A stretch of DNA of 7,444 nt from an uncultured Lachnospiraceae bacterium (GCA_902766415.1 CACXDR010000162.1:1-7444); one strand, 5' to 3'. Positions 1 through 6,073 are shown, numbered from the stretch's first letter. The notes: generated by a model from the sequence alone, not told the origin. Program-made: numbers and translations.

Positions 1-1448
1 CCCTCATGGCCCGCAACGAGGACAGCGGTGCCGGCAACTTCAACCCCAAGAGCTTCGGTGTCGTGCTGCCCCAGGACCAGCCCCGGCACTACAAGCCCGT
101 GCTCTCGAAGGTGGAGATCGACCTGCCGGACGACCCCATGCGCTACACCCACATGCGCAACGCCGATCCCTCCGACGGCATCTGGGGCGCGGCGGGCGTG
201 AACGCGTGGAACGTCGCCATGTCCGAGACCGAGACCATCACCTCGAACCCACGCGTCCTCGGGGCGGACCCGCTGGTCCCCGGAGGGATCGGCGAAGAGG
301 ACATGCTGACGCTCGTCCTTCCTTATATAAAGACCGCCCGCGAGGGCGTGCTCCGTCTCGGGAAGCTCCTGGAGACCTTCGGGACCTACGAGATGAACGG
401 CGCCGGCTTCCAGGACGCGGACGAGGTCTGGTGGCTCGAGTCCGTCGGCGGCCACCACTGGATCGCGAAGCGCGTCCCCGACGACTGCTACGTGGTCATG
501 CCGAACCAGCAGGGCATCGACTTCCTTGACCTTGCGGACGCGTTCGGGCCGGGGAAGGACCATCTCTGCTCGCCGGACCTTCTCTCCTTTATAAAGGAAA
601 ACCATCTGGATCTCACCATCCGCGCGGAGGGTGAGGACCTTGCCTGTGATACTGCCTTCAACGCCCGGGCTGCCTTCGGCAGCCGTGACGACGCGGACCA
701 TACCTACAACACGCCGCGCGCGTGGATCATGGAACGGTACCTGAATCCGCGCACCTTCGCCTGGGACGGTCCGGACGCGGACTTCGGCCCCGAAGCCGAC
801 GACCTGCCCTGGTGCCTGAAGCCGGAGCGCCTTCTCACCGTGGAGGACGTGAAGTACGTCCTCTCCTCCCACTTCCAGGGCACGCCCTACGATCCCTACG
901 GAAGGTACGGGGACGGCTCCCTCCGCGGGAAGTACCGTCCCATCGGCATAAACCGCAACAATTTCCTCTCGCTCACGCAGATCCGGCCCTGTATGCCGGC
1001 AGGGGCGGCCGCCCTCCAGTGGATGGCCATGGGCTCGAACGTCTTCAACGCCTTCGTCCCCTTCTACGCGAACGTCGGAAGCGTGCCGGAGTATCTTGGG
1101 AATACCGGAAGCCTGGTCTCGACGGACAGCTTCTACTGGGCGAACCGGCTCGCGGGCGCCCTCGCGGACGCGCACTTCCCGGAGTGCAGCGCACACGTCG
1201 AGCGCTACCAGAACAGCGTCCACGCGAAGGCCTGCGCATGGCTTAAGGAGACGGACGCCCGCGTTTTAAACGGGGAAGATGCTCCCGCCTCCGCCGCTTC
1301 CCTCCCGCTTTCCCCGTCCGCGCTTCTTGAAAAGGCGAACCTCGAAATGTCCGCCGCTGTAAAGAAGGAAACGGACGACCTCTTAGGAAAGGTCCTTTTT
1401 GAGGCGAGCCTCAAGATGAAGAACGCCTTCGCGCGTTCGGACGCGTAA
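1..1448 (+). CDS. C69 family dipeptidase (PepD-like), 5' end missing
   Basis: Peptidase family C69 enzymes are N-terminal-nucleophile hydrolases that cleave dipeptides in the cytoplasm. The frame is already open at base 3 (a Leu codon) and the first Met at base 6 sits in the motif MARNEDSG. In PepD-type enzymes this motif follows the N-terminal catalytic Cys by about twenty residues, so this Met is internal and the true start and nucleophile lie upstream of the window. Counting from that Met, family hallmarks are the GGHHWIAKRVPDDCYVV block (about 148-165), YNTPRAWIMERYLNP (about 232-246), TPYDPYGRYG and YRPIGINR near 300, and a C-terminal helical tail. The 480 visible residues plus a short missing N-terminus fit the usual family length. 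The gene converges on the 3-hydroxyacyl-CoA dehydrogenase gene and has no evident link to the CoA pathway. Family assignment is confident; substrate preference is unknown. Confidence 0.9.
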   Translation, partial: LMARNEDSGAGNFNPKSFGVVLPQDQPRHYKPVLSKVEIDLPDDPMRYTHMRNADPSDGIWGAAGVNAWNVAMSETETITSNPRVLGADPLVPGGIGEEDMLTLVLPYIKTAREGVLRLGKLLETFGTYEMNGAGFQDADEVWWLESVGGHHWIAKRVPDDCYVVMPNQQGIDFLDLADAFGPGKDHLCSPDLLSFIKENHLDLTIRAEGEDLACDTAFNARAAFGSRDDADHTYNTPRAWIMERYLNPRTFAWDGPDADFGPEADDLPWCLKPERLLTVEDVKYVLSSHFQGTPYDPYGRYGDGSLRGKYRPIGINRNNFLSLTQIRPCMPAGAAALQWMAMGSNVFNAFVPFYANVGSVPEYLGNTGSLVSTDSFYWANRLAGALADAHFPECSAHVERYQNSVHAKACAWLKETDARVLNGEDAPASAASLPLSPSALLEKANLEMSAAVKKETDDLLGKVLFEASLKMKNAFARSDA

Positions 1449-1451
1449 GAC

Positions 1452-1480
1452 CAGGCGCCCGGGTAACCTCCGGGCGCCTG
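1452..1480. terminator. hairpin between convergent genes, possible bidirectional terminator
   Basis: Perfect 11-bp stem CAGGCGCCCGG / CCGGGCGCCTG (1452-1462 and 1470-1480) with a 7-base loop, 3 bases after the dipeptidase stop codon. It lies 36 bases beyond the stop of the opposing dehydrogenase gene. Neither side has a good U tract (TATTCACG follows on +, GTCTTACG on -), so it may stop transcription weakly, need Rho, or act as a 3'-end stabiliser. Position and symmetry argue for a shared 3' element. Confidence 0.65.
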
Positions 1481-1516
1481 TATTCACGCTGTCTTCATTT
1501 CTGTACGGCAGATCCG

Positions 1517-2404
1517 TTACTTCTTCGGGGGATACTCGTACCAGCCCTTTCCGGTCTTACGCCCGAACTCCCCCTTCTTATACTTTTCGATGACCAGGGG
1601 ATTCGGTGCGTCGAACGGGTCGTGGCTCTCGTTAAAGCGGTCCACACGCACCAGGTAATGCACGTCGATGCCCGTCAGGTCCATCAGGCGGAAGGGTCCC
1701 ATCGGATAGTTCAGACCCTTCTCCGCCGCGGTGTCGATGTCCTCGACGCTTGCCACGCCCTTCTCAAGAAGGCTCAGCGCCTCATGCGCGACCGCCGCGT
1801 TGATCCTGTTCACGACGAAGCCGGGGATCTCCTTGTTGATGACGATCGGGGTCTTTCCCGTGCTGAGGGCAAAGGCCCGCGCGGTCTCGACCGTCTGGTC
1901 CCCGGTGTGCGGCCCGCGGACCAGCTCCACGAGCTGCATGACGAGCGCGGGGTTAAAGTAATGCAGGTTCATGAGGCGTTCCGGATGCTCCGTCACGTCC
2001 GCGAGCTTGGAGCTCACGATGTTCGAGGAGTTCGTCGCGAGGATGGTATCCGGCTTCGTGAGCTTCGAGATGCGGGCGAACAGCTCCCGCTTTGCCTCGA
2101 GCTTCTCGATGATCGCCTCGATCACGATATCCGCCTTCTCCGCCGCGCCGTCCACATCGTCCGATATGATCAGGCGGGACGCGCAGAGCTCCGCCTCCTC
2201 CTTCGTGATGCGTCCCTTCGCGACGCGTCCGTCAAGATATTCCTCCGCCCATTTCCGGGCGCTCTCAAGCGCCGGGGCATACGAATCGCACAGCCAGACT
2301 GTATAGCCCGCCGCTCTCCCGTTCAGCACCGTATTCATGGCGATCTGGCGTCCCATGGCGCCTGCGCCGATCACTGCCGCAGTCTTAATGTCCTCGATCT
2401 TCAT
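1517..2404 (-). CDS. hbd: 3-hydroxyacyl-CoA (3-hydroxybutyryl-CoA) dehydrogenase
   Basis: A 295-residue member of the short-chain 3-hydroxyacyl-CoA dehydrogenase family, which interconverts (S)-3-hydroxyacyl-CoA and 3-ketoacyl-CoA with NAD(H) in the cytosol. The N-terminal Rossmann domain shows VIGAGAMG (11-18) and Asp40 at the end of the second beta strand, which favours NAD over NADP. Catalytic residues by alignment with the human enzyme are Ser127, His148 (in LHYFNP), Glu160 and Asn199 (GFVVNRI). The C-terminal domain carries LNYPMGPFRLMDLTGID (231-247) and ends in GRKTGKGWYEYP. Four extra residues (around NGRA, 28-31) lie between the dinucleotide loop and strand 2 compared with C. acetobutylicum Hbd. 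The Shine-Dalgarno is GGAAAGG or AGGA just upstream. It is the second gene after thiolase, so it probably works on the same substrates. Chain-length preference cannot be read; the symbol is by family. Confidence 0.92.
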   Translation of the reverse strand: MKIEDIKTAAVIGAGAMGRQIAMNTVLNGRAAGYTVWLCDSYAPALESARKWAEEYLDGRVAKGRITKEEAELCASRLIISDDVDGAAEKADIVIEAIIEKLEAKRELFARISKLTKPDTILATNSSNIVSSKLADVTEHPERLMNLHYFNPALVMQLVELVRGPHTGDQTVETARAFALSTGKTPIVINKEIPGFVVNRINAAVAHEALSLLEKGVASVEDIDTAAEKGLNYPMGPFRLMDLTGIDVHYLVRVDRFNESHDPFDAPNPLVIEKYKKGEFGRKTGKGWYEYPPKK

Positions 2405-2487
2405 ATCATCCTGCCTTTCCGGGTCCTTCCGGACCGCCCTTCCTCCGCCCGTCCGTCCGGACGGTTCTTTTTTCTTCCGGACCGTCC
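2405..2487 (-). repeat. thiolase-dehydrogenase spacer with nested inverted and direct repeats
   Basis: This 83-base spacer is built largely from CCGG/CGGTCC-like words. It contains a perfect 12-bp palindrome CCGTCCGGACGG (2453-2464). A 7-bp stem GGACGGT / ACCGTCC (2459-2465 with 2481-2487) has a loop holding a T6 run on the + strand and begins right after the thiolase stop codon. A further 5-bp stem GGTCC / GGACC lies at 2422-2435. An exact 11-base direct repeat, CTTCCGGACCG, occurs at 2426 and 2474. In the - strand mRNA these could form alternative hairpins that set relative expression or stability of the two genes. On the transcribed strand the T run reads as A, so it is not an intrinsic terminator for this operon. 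Confidence 0.5.
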
Positions 2488-3681
2488 TCAGTCCATCATT
2501 TCCACGATCGCCGCCATTCCCTGGCCGCCGCCTATACAGAGCGTCGCGAGTCCGAATCTTCCGCCGGTCGTCTTAAGGTTGTGCATGAGCGTCACGATGA
2601 GCCGCGCGCCTGTGCAGCCGAGCGGGTGCCCGAGCGCGATGGCGCCGCCGTGGATATTGACCTTCTCCGGGTCGAGCTGAAGATCCCGGATGCACGCCAC
2701 CGACTGCGCGGCAAAGGCCTCGTTCAGCTCGATCAAGTCCATGTCCTTAAGCTCCATGCCGGTCTTTTCCATGATCTTCCTTGTGACCACGACCGGCCCG
2801 TAGCCCATGATGGACGGGTCAAGCGCGGCGCGCGTCACCCCGACGATCCTCGCGAGCGGTCTGCACCCGGTCTCCTTAAGCTTTTTTTCGCTCATCAGGA
2901 CCAGCGCCGCGGCGCCGTCGTTCAGGCCGCAGGCATTGCCCGCCGTGACGGTCCCGTCCGGCTTTACGATCGGCTTAAGGCGCGCGAGCGTCTCCATGGT
3001 GGTCCCGGGACGCGGGAACTCGTCCGTGTCGAAAACGAATTCCTTCTTCTTTTCCTTCACCGTCACGGGAACGATCTCTTCCTTAAAATAACCGGACGCG
3101 ACCGCCTCCGCCGCCCTTCTCTGGCTCTCCACCGCGAACGCGTCCTGCATTTCGCGGGTGATGCCGAAGCGCTCCGCGATATTCTCGGCAGTCCAGGACA
3201 TCGTCATATAGGAGCCGTAGACCGAATGCGGCTGCGCCGTTGAGCCCGCCTCGACGTTCGAATCGACCAGCACGTTCCTGTTGCCGCCCCAGCGCGAGCC
3301 TCGCAGGAAGATGGGAGCGCGGCTCAGGTTCTCCGTCCCGCCCGCGACGATCACGTCCGCTTCCCCGCACCGGATCTCCTGGCAGCCGTTCAGGACTGCC
3401 TGCATGGAGGAGGCGCAGAGCCTGTTCACGGTATAGCCCGGTACGCTCTCCGGAAGGCCTGCCTCGAGAAGCGTGCAGCGGGCGATGTTGGAGGCCTCCG
3501 TGGTCTGCCGGACCTCGCCCAGGATGACCTCGTCCACCATGGTCCCCTCCACGCCGGCGCGGGAAAGGGCCTCCCGGATCACCAGCGAGCCCAGCTCATG
3601 CGCGGGAACGCTTTTCAGTGACCCGCCGTATTTCCCGATCGCGGTCCTCACGCCGCCAACGATATAGATGTTTTCCATCAT
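2488..3681 (-). CDS. thl: thiolase (acetyl-CoA C-acetyltransferase family)
   Basis: A 397-residue thiolase, the normal length for the family, which condenses or cleaves acyl-CoAs (2 acetyl-CoA to or from acetoacetyl-CoA, or longer 3-ketoacyl-CoAs) in the cytosol. The nucleophile is Cys89 in [11 protein letters not shown]; other catalytic residues are Asn320 in LNEAFAA, His352 in [10 protein letters not shown], and Cys382 in LCIGGGQG. These fall 0 to 4 residues from the Zoogloea biosynthetic thiolase positions. The substrate-loop region (about 135-163) departs from the usual acetoacetyl-CoA thiolase form: where Zoogloea has GYHMG, this protein reads SYMTMSW, so a broader 3-ketoacyl range is possible. 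The start is the first of two adjacent ATGs, with AAGGAG (3690-3695) seven bases upstream. It is the first gene of the - strand operon, preceded by a sigma-54-like promoter. Confidence 0.93.
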   Translation of the reverse strand: MMENIYIVGGVRTAIGKYGGSLKSVPAHELGSLVIREALSRAGVEGTMVDEVILGEVRQTTEASNIARCTLLEAGLPESVPGYTVNRLCASSMQAVLNGCQEIRCGEADVIVAGGTENLSRAPIFLRGSRWGGNRNVLVDSNVEAGSTAQPHSVYGSYMTMSWTAENIAERFGITREMQDAFAVESQRRAAEAVASGYFKEEIVPVTVKEKKKEFVFDTDEFPRPGTTMETLARLKPIVKPDGTVTAGNACGLNDGAAALVLMSEKKLKETGCRPLARIVGVTRAALDPSIMGYGPVVVTRKIMEKTGMELKDMDLIELNEAFAAQSVACIRDLQLDPEKVNIHGGAIALGHPLGCTGARLIVTLMHNLKTTGGRFGLATLCIGGGQGMAAIVEMMD

Positions 3682-3727
3682 AGATCCGCTCCTTGTCTCT
3701 GAATAAAAAAGGTATCAGGAATCTATA

Positions 3728-3743
3728 AGCAAAATACATGCTG
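3728..3743 (-). promoter_or_regulatory. sigma-54-type (-24/-12) promoter for thl-hbd
   Basis: Read on the - strand the sequence is CAGCATGTATTTTGCT. Against the consensus TGGCACG-N4-TTGCW the -12 element TTGCT is perfect and the spacing is exact; the -24 element (CAGCATG) keeps G, C, A and the final G but has A for the first G and T for the second C. The predicted start is near 3717, giving a leader of about 36 bases to the thiolase ATG. It shares the 11-mer TTTTGCTTATA with the facing promoter, which supports a common role. I see no convincing sigma-70 -35 box at the right spacing. Confidence 0.6.
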
Positions 3744-3798
3744 AAGCAGCGGCCCGCGGCTCCCGTGCCCTTTCCGCTTCCTGCCTGATCCCGGTCTC

Positions 3799-3855
3799 TG
3801 CACTTTGCACCTTCAATGTGCAGTCTCTGCACTTAAAGTGCAGGGCATGCACTTT
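3799..3855. promoter_or_regulatory. TGCAC/GTGCA half-site cluster, probable enhancer (UAS)
   Basis: Six TGCAC-type half-sites fall within 57 bases: TGCAC at 3799, 3806, 3828 and 3848, and GTGCA at 3818 and 3838. They form two inverted pairs, TGCAC-N7-GTGCA (3806-3822) and CTGCACTT-A-AAGTGCAG (3827-3843, perfect 8-bp arms). The 12-mer GTCTCTGCACTT is repeated exactly at 3794 and 3823. The TGCAC-N7-GTGCA geometry matches the spacing of the known NtrC site. The cluster centre is about 118 and 128 bases upstream of the two predicted sigma-54 starts, a normal distance for an enhancer. The protein that binds is not identified. Confidence 0.65.
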
Positions 3856-3861
3856 CCATAA

Positions 3862-3871
3862 GAAGCGCTTC
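3862..3871. promoter_or_regulatory. perfect 10-bp palindrome GAAGCGCTTC
   Basis: A single self-complementary 10-mer between the TGCAC cluster and the + strand terminator. It could be a second operator or a chance palindrome in GC-rich DNA. No second copy was noticed in this region. Confidence 0.25.
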
Positions 3872-3898
3872 CGGTCCTGCCCGGTACGGACGCGCTCC

Positions 3899-3921
3899 GG
3901 CCCCTTCCCGGGGCCTTTTTT
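3899..3921 (+). terminator. strong intrinsic terminator upstream of the crotonase promoter
   Basis: Six G-C pairs GGCCCC / GGGGCC (3899-3904 with 3910-3915) close a 5-base loop TTCCC and are followed directly by TTTTTT (3916-3921). This is a textbook intrinsic terminator reading on the + strand. No + strand gene lies between 3682 and this point, so it would end a leader, a small RNA or stray transcription running towards the crotonase gene. It lies upstream of the predicted crotonase start near 3963 and so would not attenuate that transcript. Confidence 0.75.
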
Positions 3922-3936
3922 ACTGTGTTTCAGACC

Positions 3937-3952
3937 CGGCACATGTTTTGCT
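3937..3952 (+). promoter_or_regulatory. sigma-54-type (-24/-12) promoter for the crotonase operon
   Basis: CGGCACATGTTTTGCT matches TGGCACG-N4-TTGCW at every conserved position except the first T and the G after GGCAC. The GG (3938-3939) and GC (3950-3951) are twelve bases apart, as sigma-54 requires. The predicted start is near 3963, about 31 bases before the crotonase ATG. A sigma-70 reading (TTCAGA, 18 bases, TATATT at 3953-3958) is possible but weaker. Such promoters need an ATP-driven enhancer-binding activator, consistent with the TGCAC cluster upstream. Confidence 0.72.
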
Positions 3953-3978
3953 TATATTTCCGCAGGGATCACTGTGAC

Positions 3979-3984
3979 AGGAGG
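3979..3984 (+). promoter_or_regulatory. Shine-Dalgarno that fixes the crotonase start
   Basis: AGGAGG lies nine bases before the ATG at 3994. An in-frame ATG at 3925 would place this site inside the coding sequence, lacks its own Shine-Dalgarno, and lies upstream of the predicted transcription start, so 3994 is chosen. Confidence 0.88.
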
Positions 3985-3993
3985 CGACAAACT

Positions 3994-4776
3994 ATGACAT
4001 TTGAAAATGTACTGTACGAAAACAGGGACGGGCTCCTCTTCATCACCCTGAACCGCCCGGAAAAGAGGAACGCGCTGACCCCGGAAATGTGGAGGGACAT
4101 CGCCGCTGCCGTAAGGGCGGCCGCGGACGATGACGCTGCGCGCGTCGTGGTCATCACCGGCGCCGGCGACAAGGCCCTCGCGGGCGGCGCGGACATAAAG
4201 GAGCTTCATGACCGGGACTACCTGGTCCAGATGAAGGGCACCGCGACGCTTGCCCTGAAGGCGGTCGAGGATCTCCTGAAGCCCACGATCTGCGCGGTCA
4301 ACGGCTTCGCGCTCGGCGGCGGCTGCGAGCTCGCCATGGCCTGCGACATCAGGATCGCGACCGCGCGGTCCCGGTTCGGCCAGCCGGAGGTGAACCTCGG
4401 CCTGATCCCGGGCGCCGGCGGCACGCAGCGGCTGCAGAGGCTCACCGGCATCGCGAAGGCAAAGGAGCTCATTTTTACGGGGCGGATCATACGGGCGGAG
4501 GAAGCCGAACGGATCGGCCTCGTGAACCAGGTGACGGGCGACACCCGTGAGGAGCTGATGGCCGCCGTCGAAGAAATGGCCCGTCAGATCATGGCGAAGG
4601 GCCCGCTCGCGCTGGCCTTCGCGAAGATCGCGCTGAACTGCGGCGCCGATACGGACATGAACACCGGCCTTATGATCGAGCGCCTCGCGCAGACGCTCGC
4701 GCTCAGCACGGAGGACCGGAAGGAAGGGACGCTCGCCTTCCTTGAAAAGCGGGCGCCGGAATTTAAAGGACACTGA
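3994..4776 (+). CDS. crt: enoyl-CoA hydratase, crotonase family
   Basis: A 260-residue crotonase-fold enzyme, the normal length for short-chain enoyl-CoA hydratases, which add water across 2-enoyl-CoA to give 3-hydroxyacyl-CoA (reversibly) in the cytosol. The N-terminal signature is LNRPEKRNALTPEM (19-32). AGGADIKE (63-70) and GFALGGGCELAMACD (104-118) supply the oxyanion hole. Both catalytic glutamates are present, Glu112 and Glu132 (FGQPEVNLGLIPGAGGTQRL, 128-147), 20 apart as in rat crotonase. This favours a hydratase over an isomerase or an inactive paralogue. FTGRIIRAEEAERIGLVNQV (161-180) is also typical. It is the first gene of the + strand operon behind a sigma-54-like promoter and is followed 26 bases later by the CoA-transferase gene. 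Acyl preference is not readable; crotonyl-CoA is the default guess. Confidence 0.92.
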   Translation: MTFENVLYENRDGLLFITLNRPEKRNALTPEMWRDIAAAVRAAADDDAARVVVITGAGDKALAGGADIKELHDRDYLVQMKGTATLALKAVEDLLKPTICAVNGFALGGGCELAMACDIRIATARSRFGQPEVNLGLIPGAGGTQRLQRLTGIAKAKELIFTGRIIRAEEAERIGLVNQVTGDTREELMAAVEEMARQIMAKGPLALAFAKIALNCGADTDMNTGLMIERLAQTLALSTEDRKEGTLAFLEKRAPEFKGH

Positions 4777-4802
4777 CAGACAAAGAGAACGGAGGAAAAA
4801 CC

Positions 4803-6005
4803 ATGAAACCACTGGAAGGGATCAAAGTCGTAGAACTCGCCACCATGCTTGCAGGCCCCATGACCGGACGCCTTCTCGCCGAATGGGGTGCCGACGTCAT
4901 CAAGGTCGAATCCATGAACGGCGACGCCTGGCGGAAGCAGGGCGGCACCACGCTCTCCCCGCTCACGGAGGTCGCGAACCCGAACTTCGACATGCAGAAC
5001 CTCAACAAGCGCTTCGTCGCGCTGAACCTGAGGACTCCGGAGGGCATGGGCGCCATGAAGAAGCTCCTTGCGGGCGCCGACGTCCTGGTGACGAACTACC
5101 GCGAGCAGGCGCTGGCAGGCATGGGCTTAAGCTACAGCCAGCTGAAGGAGCAGTTCCCGCGCCTGATCGTCGCCCATGTCCTGGGCTACGGCTCCGAGGG
5201 CGCCGAGAAGGACCGCCCCGGCTATGACTACACCGCTTTCGCGGCGCGCACCGGCTTTATGGCGGACCTCGCTCCCGCGGGCGGGCCGCCCATGAACCCG
5301 ATCGCCGGCGTCGGGGACCACAGTGTCGCCATTTCGCTTGCCGGCGGCATTGCCGCTGCCCTCTACCGCCGCAGCGTCACCGGCCAGGGCGACGAGGTCG
5401 ATGTCTCCCTCCTCCAGTGCGGCCTCTTCATCGTCAGCACCGGCATCCTGAACGCCTATAACGGCAGGAAGCTTCCCCGCACCAGGTTCGACTGCGGGCA
5501 CGCCGGGAGCTGCACCTACCAGGGGAGCGACGGCGAATGGTTCTATCTCGCTGTCGTCGATTACCGCCGTTTCGCGGAATTCTGCAGCGTGATCGGCCAC
5601 CCGGAGATCGCGGAGGACCCGCGCTTCTCGACGAACGACGCCTACTATAAAAACCGCTCCGAGCTCGTGGTGATCCTTGACCGAATCCTCTCGGAGAAGC
5701 CCGTAAGCTACTGGGATAAGCTCCTGAACGAGCATGACCTTCCGCACGAGGTCCTGCATCACTTTAAGGACGCACCGGACGACCCGCAGATCGCTGCGAA
5801 CCGCTACGTCGAGCACATCACCTACTCCGACGGCACGAAGACCGTCACAGTGAACGGGCCGGTCCACTTCGGCTCCGTCGACTGGAAGGACCTCCCGAAG
5901 AAGACCTCCGGGAAACTTGGCTCAGACACGGCGGAGGTCCTTGCGGAGCTCGGGTACTCTGAGGAGGAGATCCGGTCGATGTATGAGAAGGGCGAGGTAA
6001 AGTGA
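4803..6005 (+). CDS. family III (CaiB/BaiF) CoA-transferase, HadA/FldA-like
   Basis: A 400-residue family III CoA-transferase, which moves CoA between carboxylic acids through an aspartyl-CoA thioester. The N-terminus, LEGIKVVELATMLAGPMTGR (4-23) then LLAEWGADVIKVE (24-36), is the family CoA-binding start. The catalytic Asp is Asp172 in GVGDHSVAISLAGGIAAAL, close to Asp169 of formyl-CoA transferase. From memory, the closest match is HadA of Clostridioides difficile (2-hydroxyisocaproate CoA-transferase) and FldA (phenyllactate CoA-transferase), which share DRPGYDYTA (137-145), NLNKRFVALNLRTPEGM-like text (66-82) and the ELGYSEEEI tail. The ATG has GGAGGA (4791-4796) six bases upstream. It is followed by a HadB-like dehydratase, the same partnership as in had/fld, so the likely role is activating a 2-hydroxy acid with CoA taken from an acyl-CoA product. 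Exact acid unknown. Confidence 0.88.
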   Translation: MKPLEGIKVVELATMLAGPMTGRLLAEWGADVIKVESMNGDAWRKQGGTTLSPLTEVANPNFDMQNLNKRFVALNLRTPEGMGAMKKLLAGADVLVTNYREQALAGMGLSYSQLKEQFPRLIVAHVLGYGSEGAEKDRPGYDYTAFAARTGFMADLAPAGGPPMNPIAGVGDHSVAISLAGGIAAALYRRSVTGQGDEVDVSLLQCGLFIVSTGILNAYNGRKLPRTRFDCGHAGSCTYQGSDGEWFYLAVVDYRRFAEFCSVIGHPEIAEDPRFSTNDAYYKNRSELVVILDRILSEKPVSYWDKLLNEHDLPHEVLHHFKDAPDDPQIAANRYVEHITYSDGTKTVTVNGPVHFGSVDWKDLPKKTSGKLGSDTAEVLAELGYSEEEIRSMYEKGEVK

Positions 6006-6017
6006 CCCGGTCCTAAG

Positions 6018-6045
6018 CGCGGGTAAGCAGCGCACGCTTCCCGCG
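6018..6045 (+). other. intercistronic hairpin between CoA-transferase and dehydratase genes
   Basis: CGCGGG-T-AAGC (6018-6028) pairs with GCTTCCCGCG (6036-6045) over 10 bp with one bulged T and a 7-base loop AGCGCAC. It begins 12 bases after the CoA-transferase stop and ends 13 bases before the dehydratase Shine-Dalgarno. No U run follows, so read-through is expected. It could be an RNA-processing or stability element that sets the ratio of dehydratase to CoA-transferase. Confidence 0.5.
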
Positions 6046-6058
6046 AAGCATGATCCAG

Positions 6059-6065
6059 AAAGGAG
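6059..6065 (+). promoter_or_regulatory. Shine-Dalgarno that fixes the dehydratase start
   Basis: AAAGGAG with eight bases to the ATG at 6074. The earlier in-frame ATG at 6050 would put this site within the coding region and has no Shine-Dalgarno of its own, so 6074 is preferred. Confidence 0.85.
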
Positions 6066-6073
6066 CAAATACG

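Larger units (their letters stand above)
3682..3993. other. 312-base divergent intergenic regulatory region
   Basis: No credible gene lies here. From left to right: the thiolase Shine-Dalgarno (3690-3695); a - strand -24/-12 promoter (3728-3743); a GC-rich stretch without recognised elements (about 3745-3793); a TGCAC half-site cluster (3799-3855); the palindrome GAAGCGCTTC (3862-3871); a + strand intrinsic terminator (3899-3921); a + strand -24/-12 promoter (3937-3952); and the crotonase Shine-Dalgarno (3979-3984). The layout suggests both operons respond to one enhancer-binding activator whose gene is outside the window. Confidence 0.8.

Noticed and set aside
6..8. ATG at base 6 as the true dipeptidase start
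   Set aside because: The motif after it belongs inside family C69 proteins, the catalytic Cys would be missing, and the frame is open to the window edge.
328..333. ATA codons before AAG (Ile-Lys) as a sign of foreign origin of the dipeptidase gene
   Set aside because: The same ATA-AAG pair occurs in the crotonase gene, so it looks like a genome-wide habit.
1622..2680. Long + strand open frame antisense to the dehydrogenase and thiolase genes
   Set aside because: The translation is Arg/His/Leu-rich and domainless, as expected from the opposite strand of GC-rich coding DNA. The same applies to antisense frames at 2581-3243, 3952-4812, 5127-5867 and 5822-6625.
3806..3822. Naming the activator as NtrC
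   Set aside because: The arms and spacing match NtrC sites but the inner bases do not, and many Fis-type activators use similar half-sites.
3799..3855. Riboswitch or T-box leader, or a CRISPR-like array
   Set aside because: The repeats are short TGCAC half-sites in both orientations with irregular spacing, with no T-box or riboswitch core and no uniform spacers; a protein-binding cluster fits better.
3715..3942. Small - strand open frames in the divergent region as a peptide or regulator
   Set aside because: Basic low-complexity translations with no Shine-Dalgarno; they overlap promoter and repeat elements.
3925..3993. N-terminal extension of the crotonase from an ATG at 3925
   Set aside because: The extra 23 residues are unlike the family, span the sigma-54-like promoter, and the AGGAGG at 3979 points to 3994.
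6050..6073. Dehydratase start at 6050
   Set aside because: It would run over the AAAGGAG Shine-Dalgarno, and it has none of its own.
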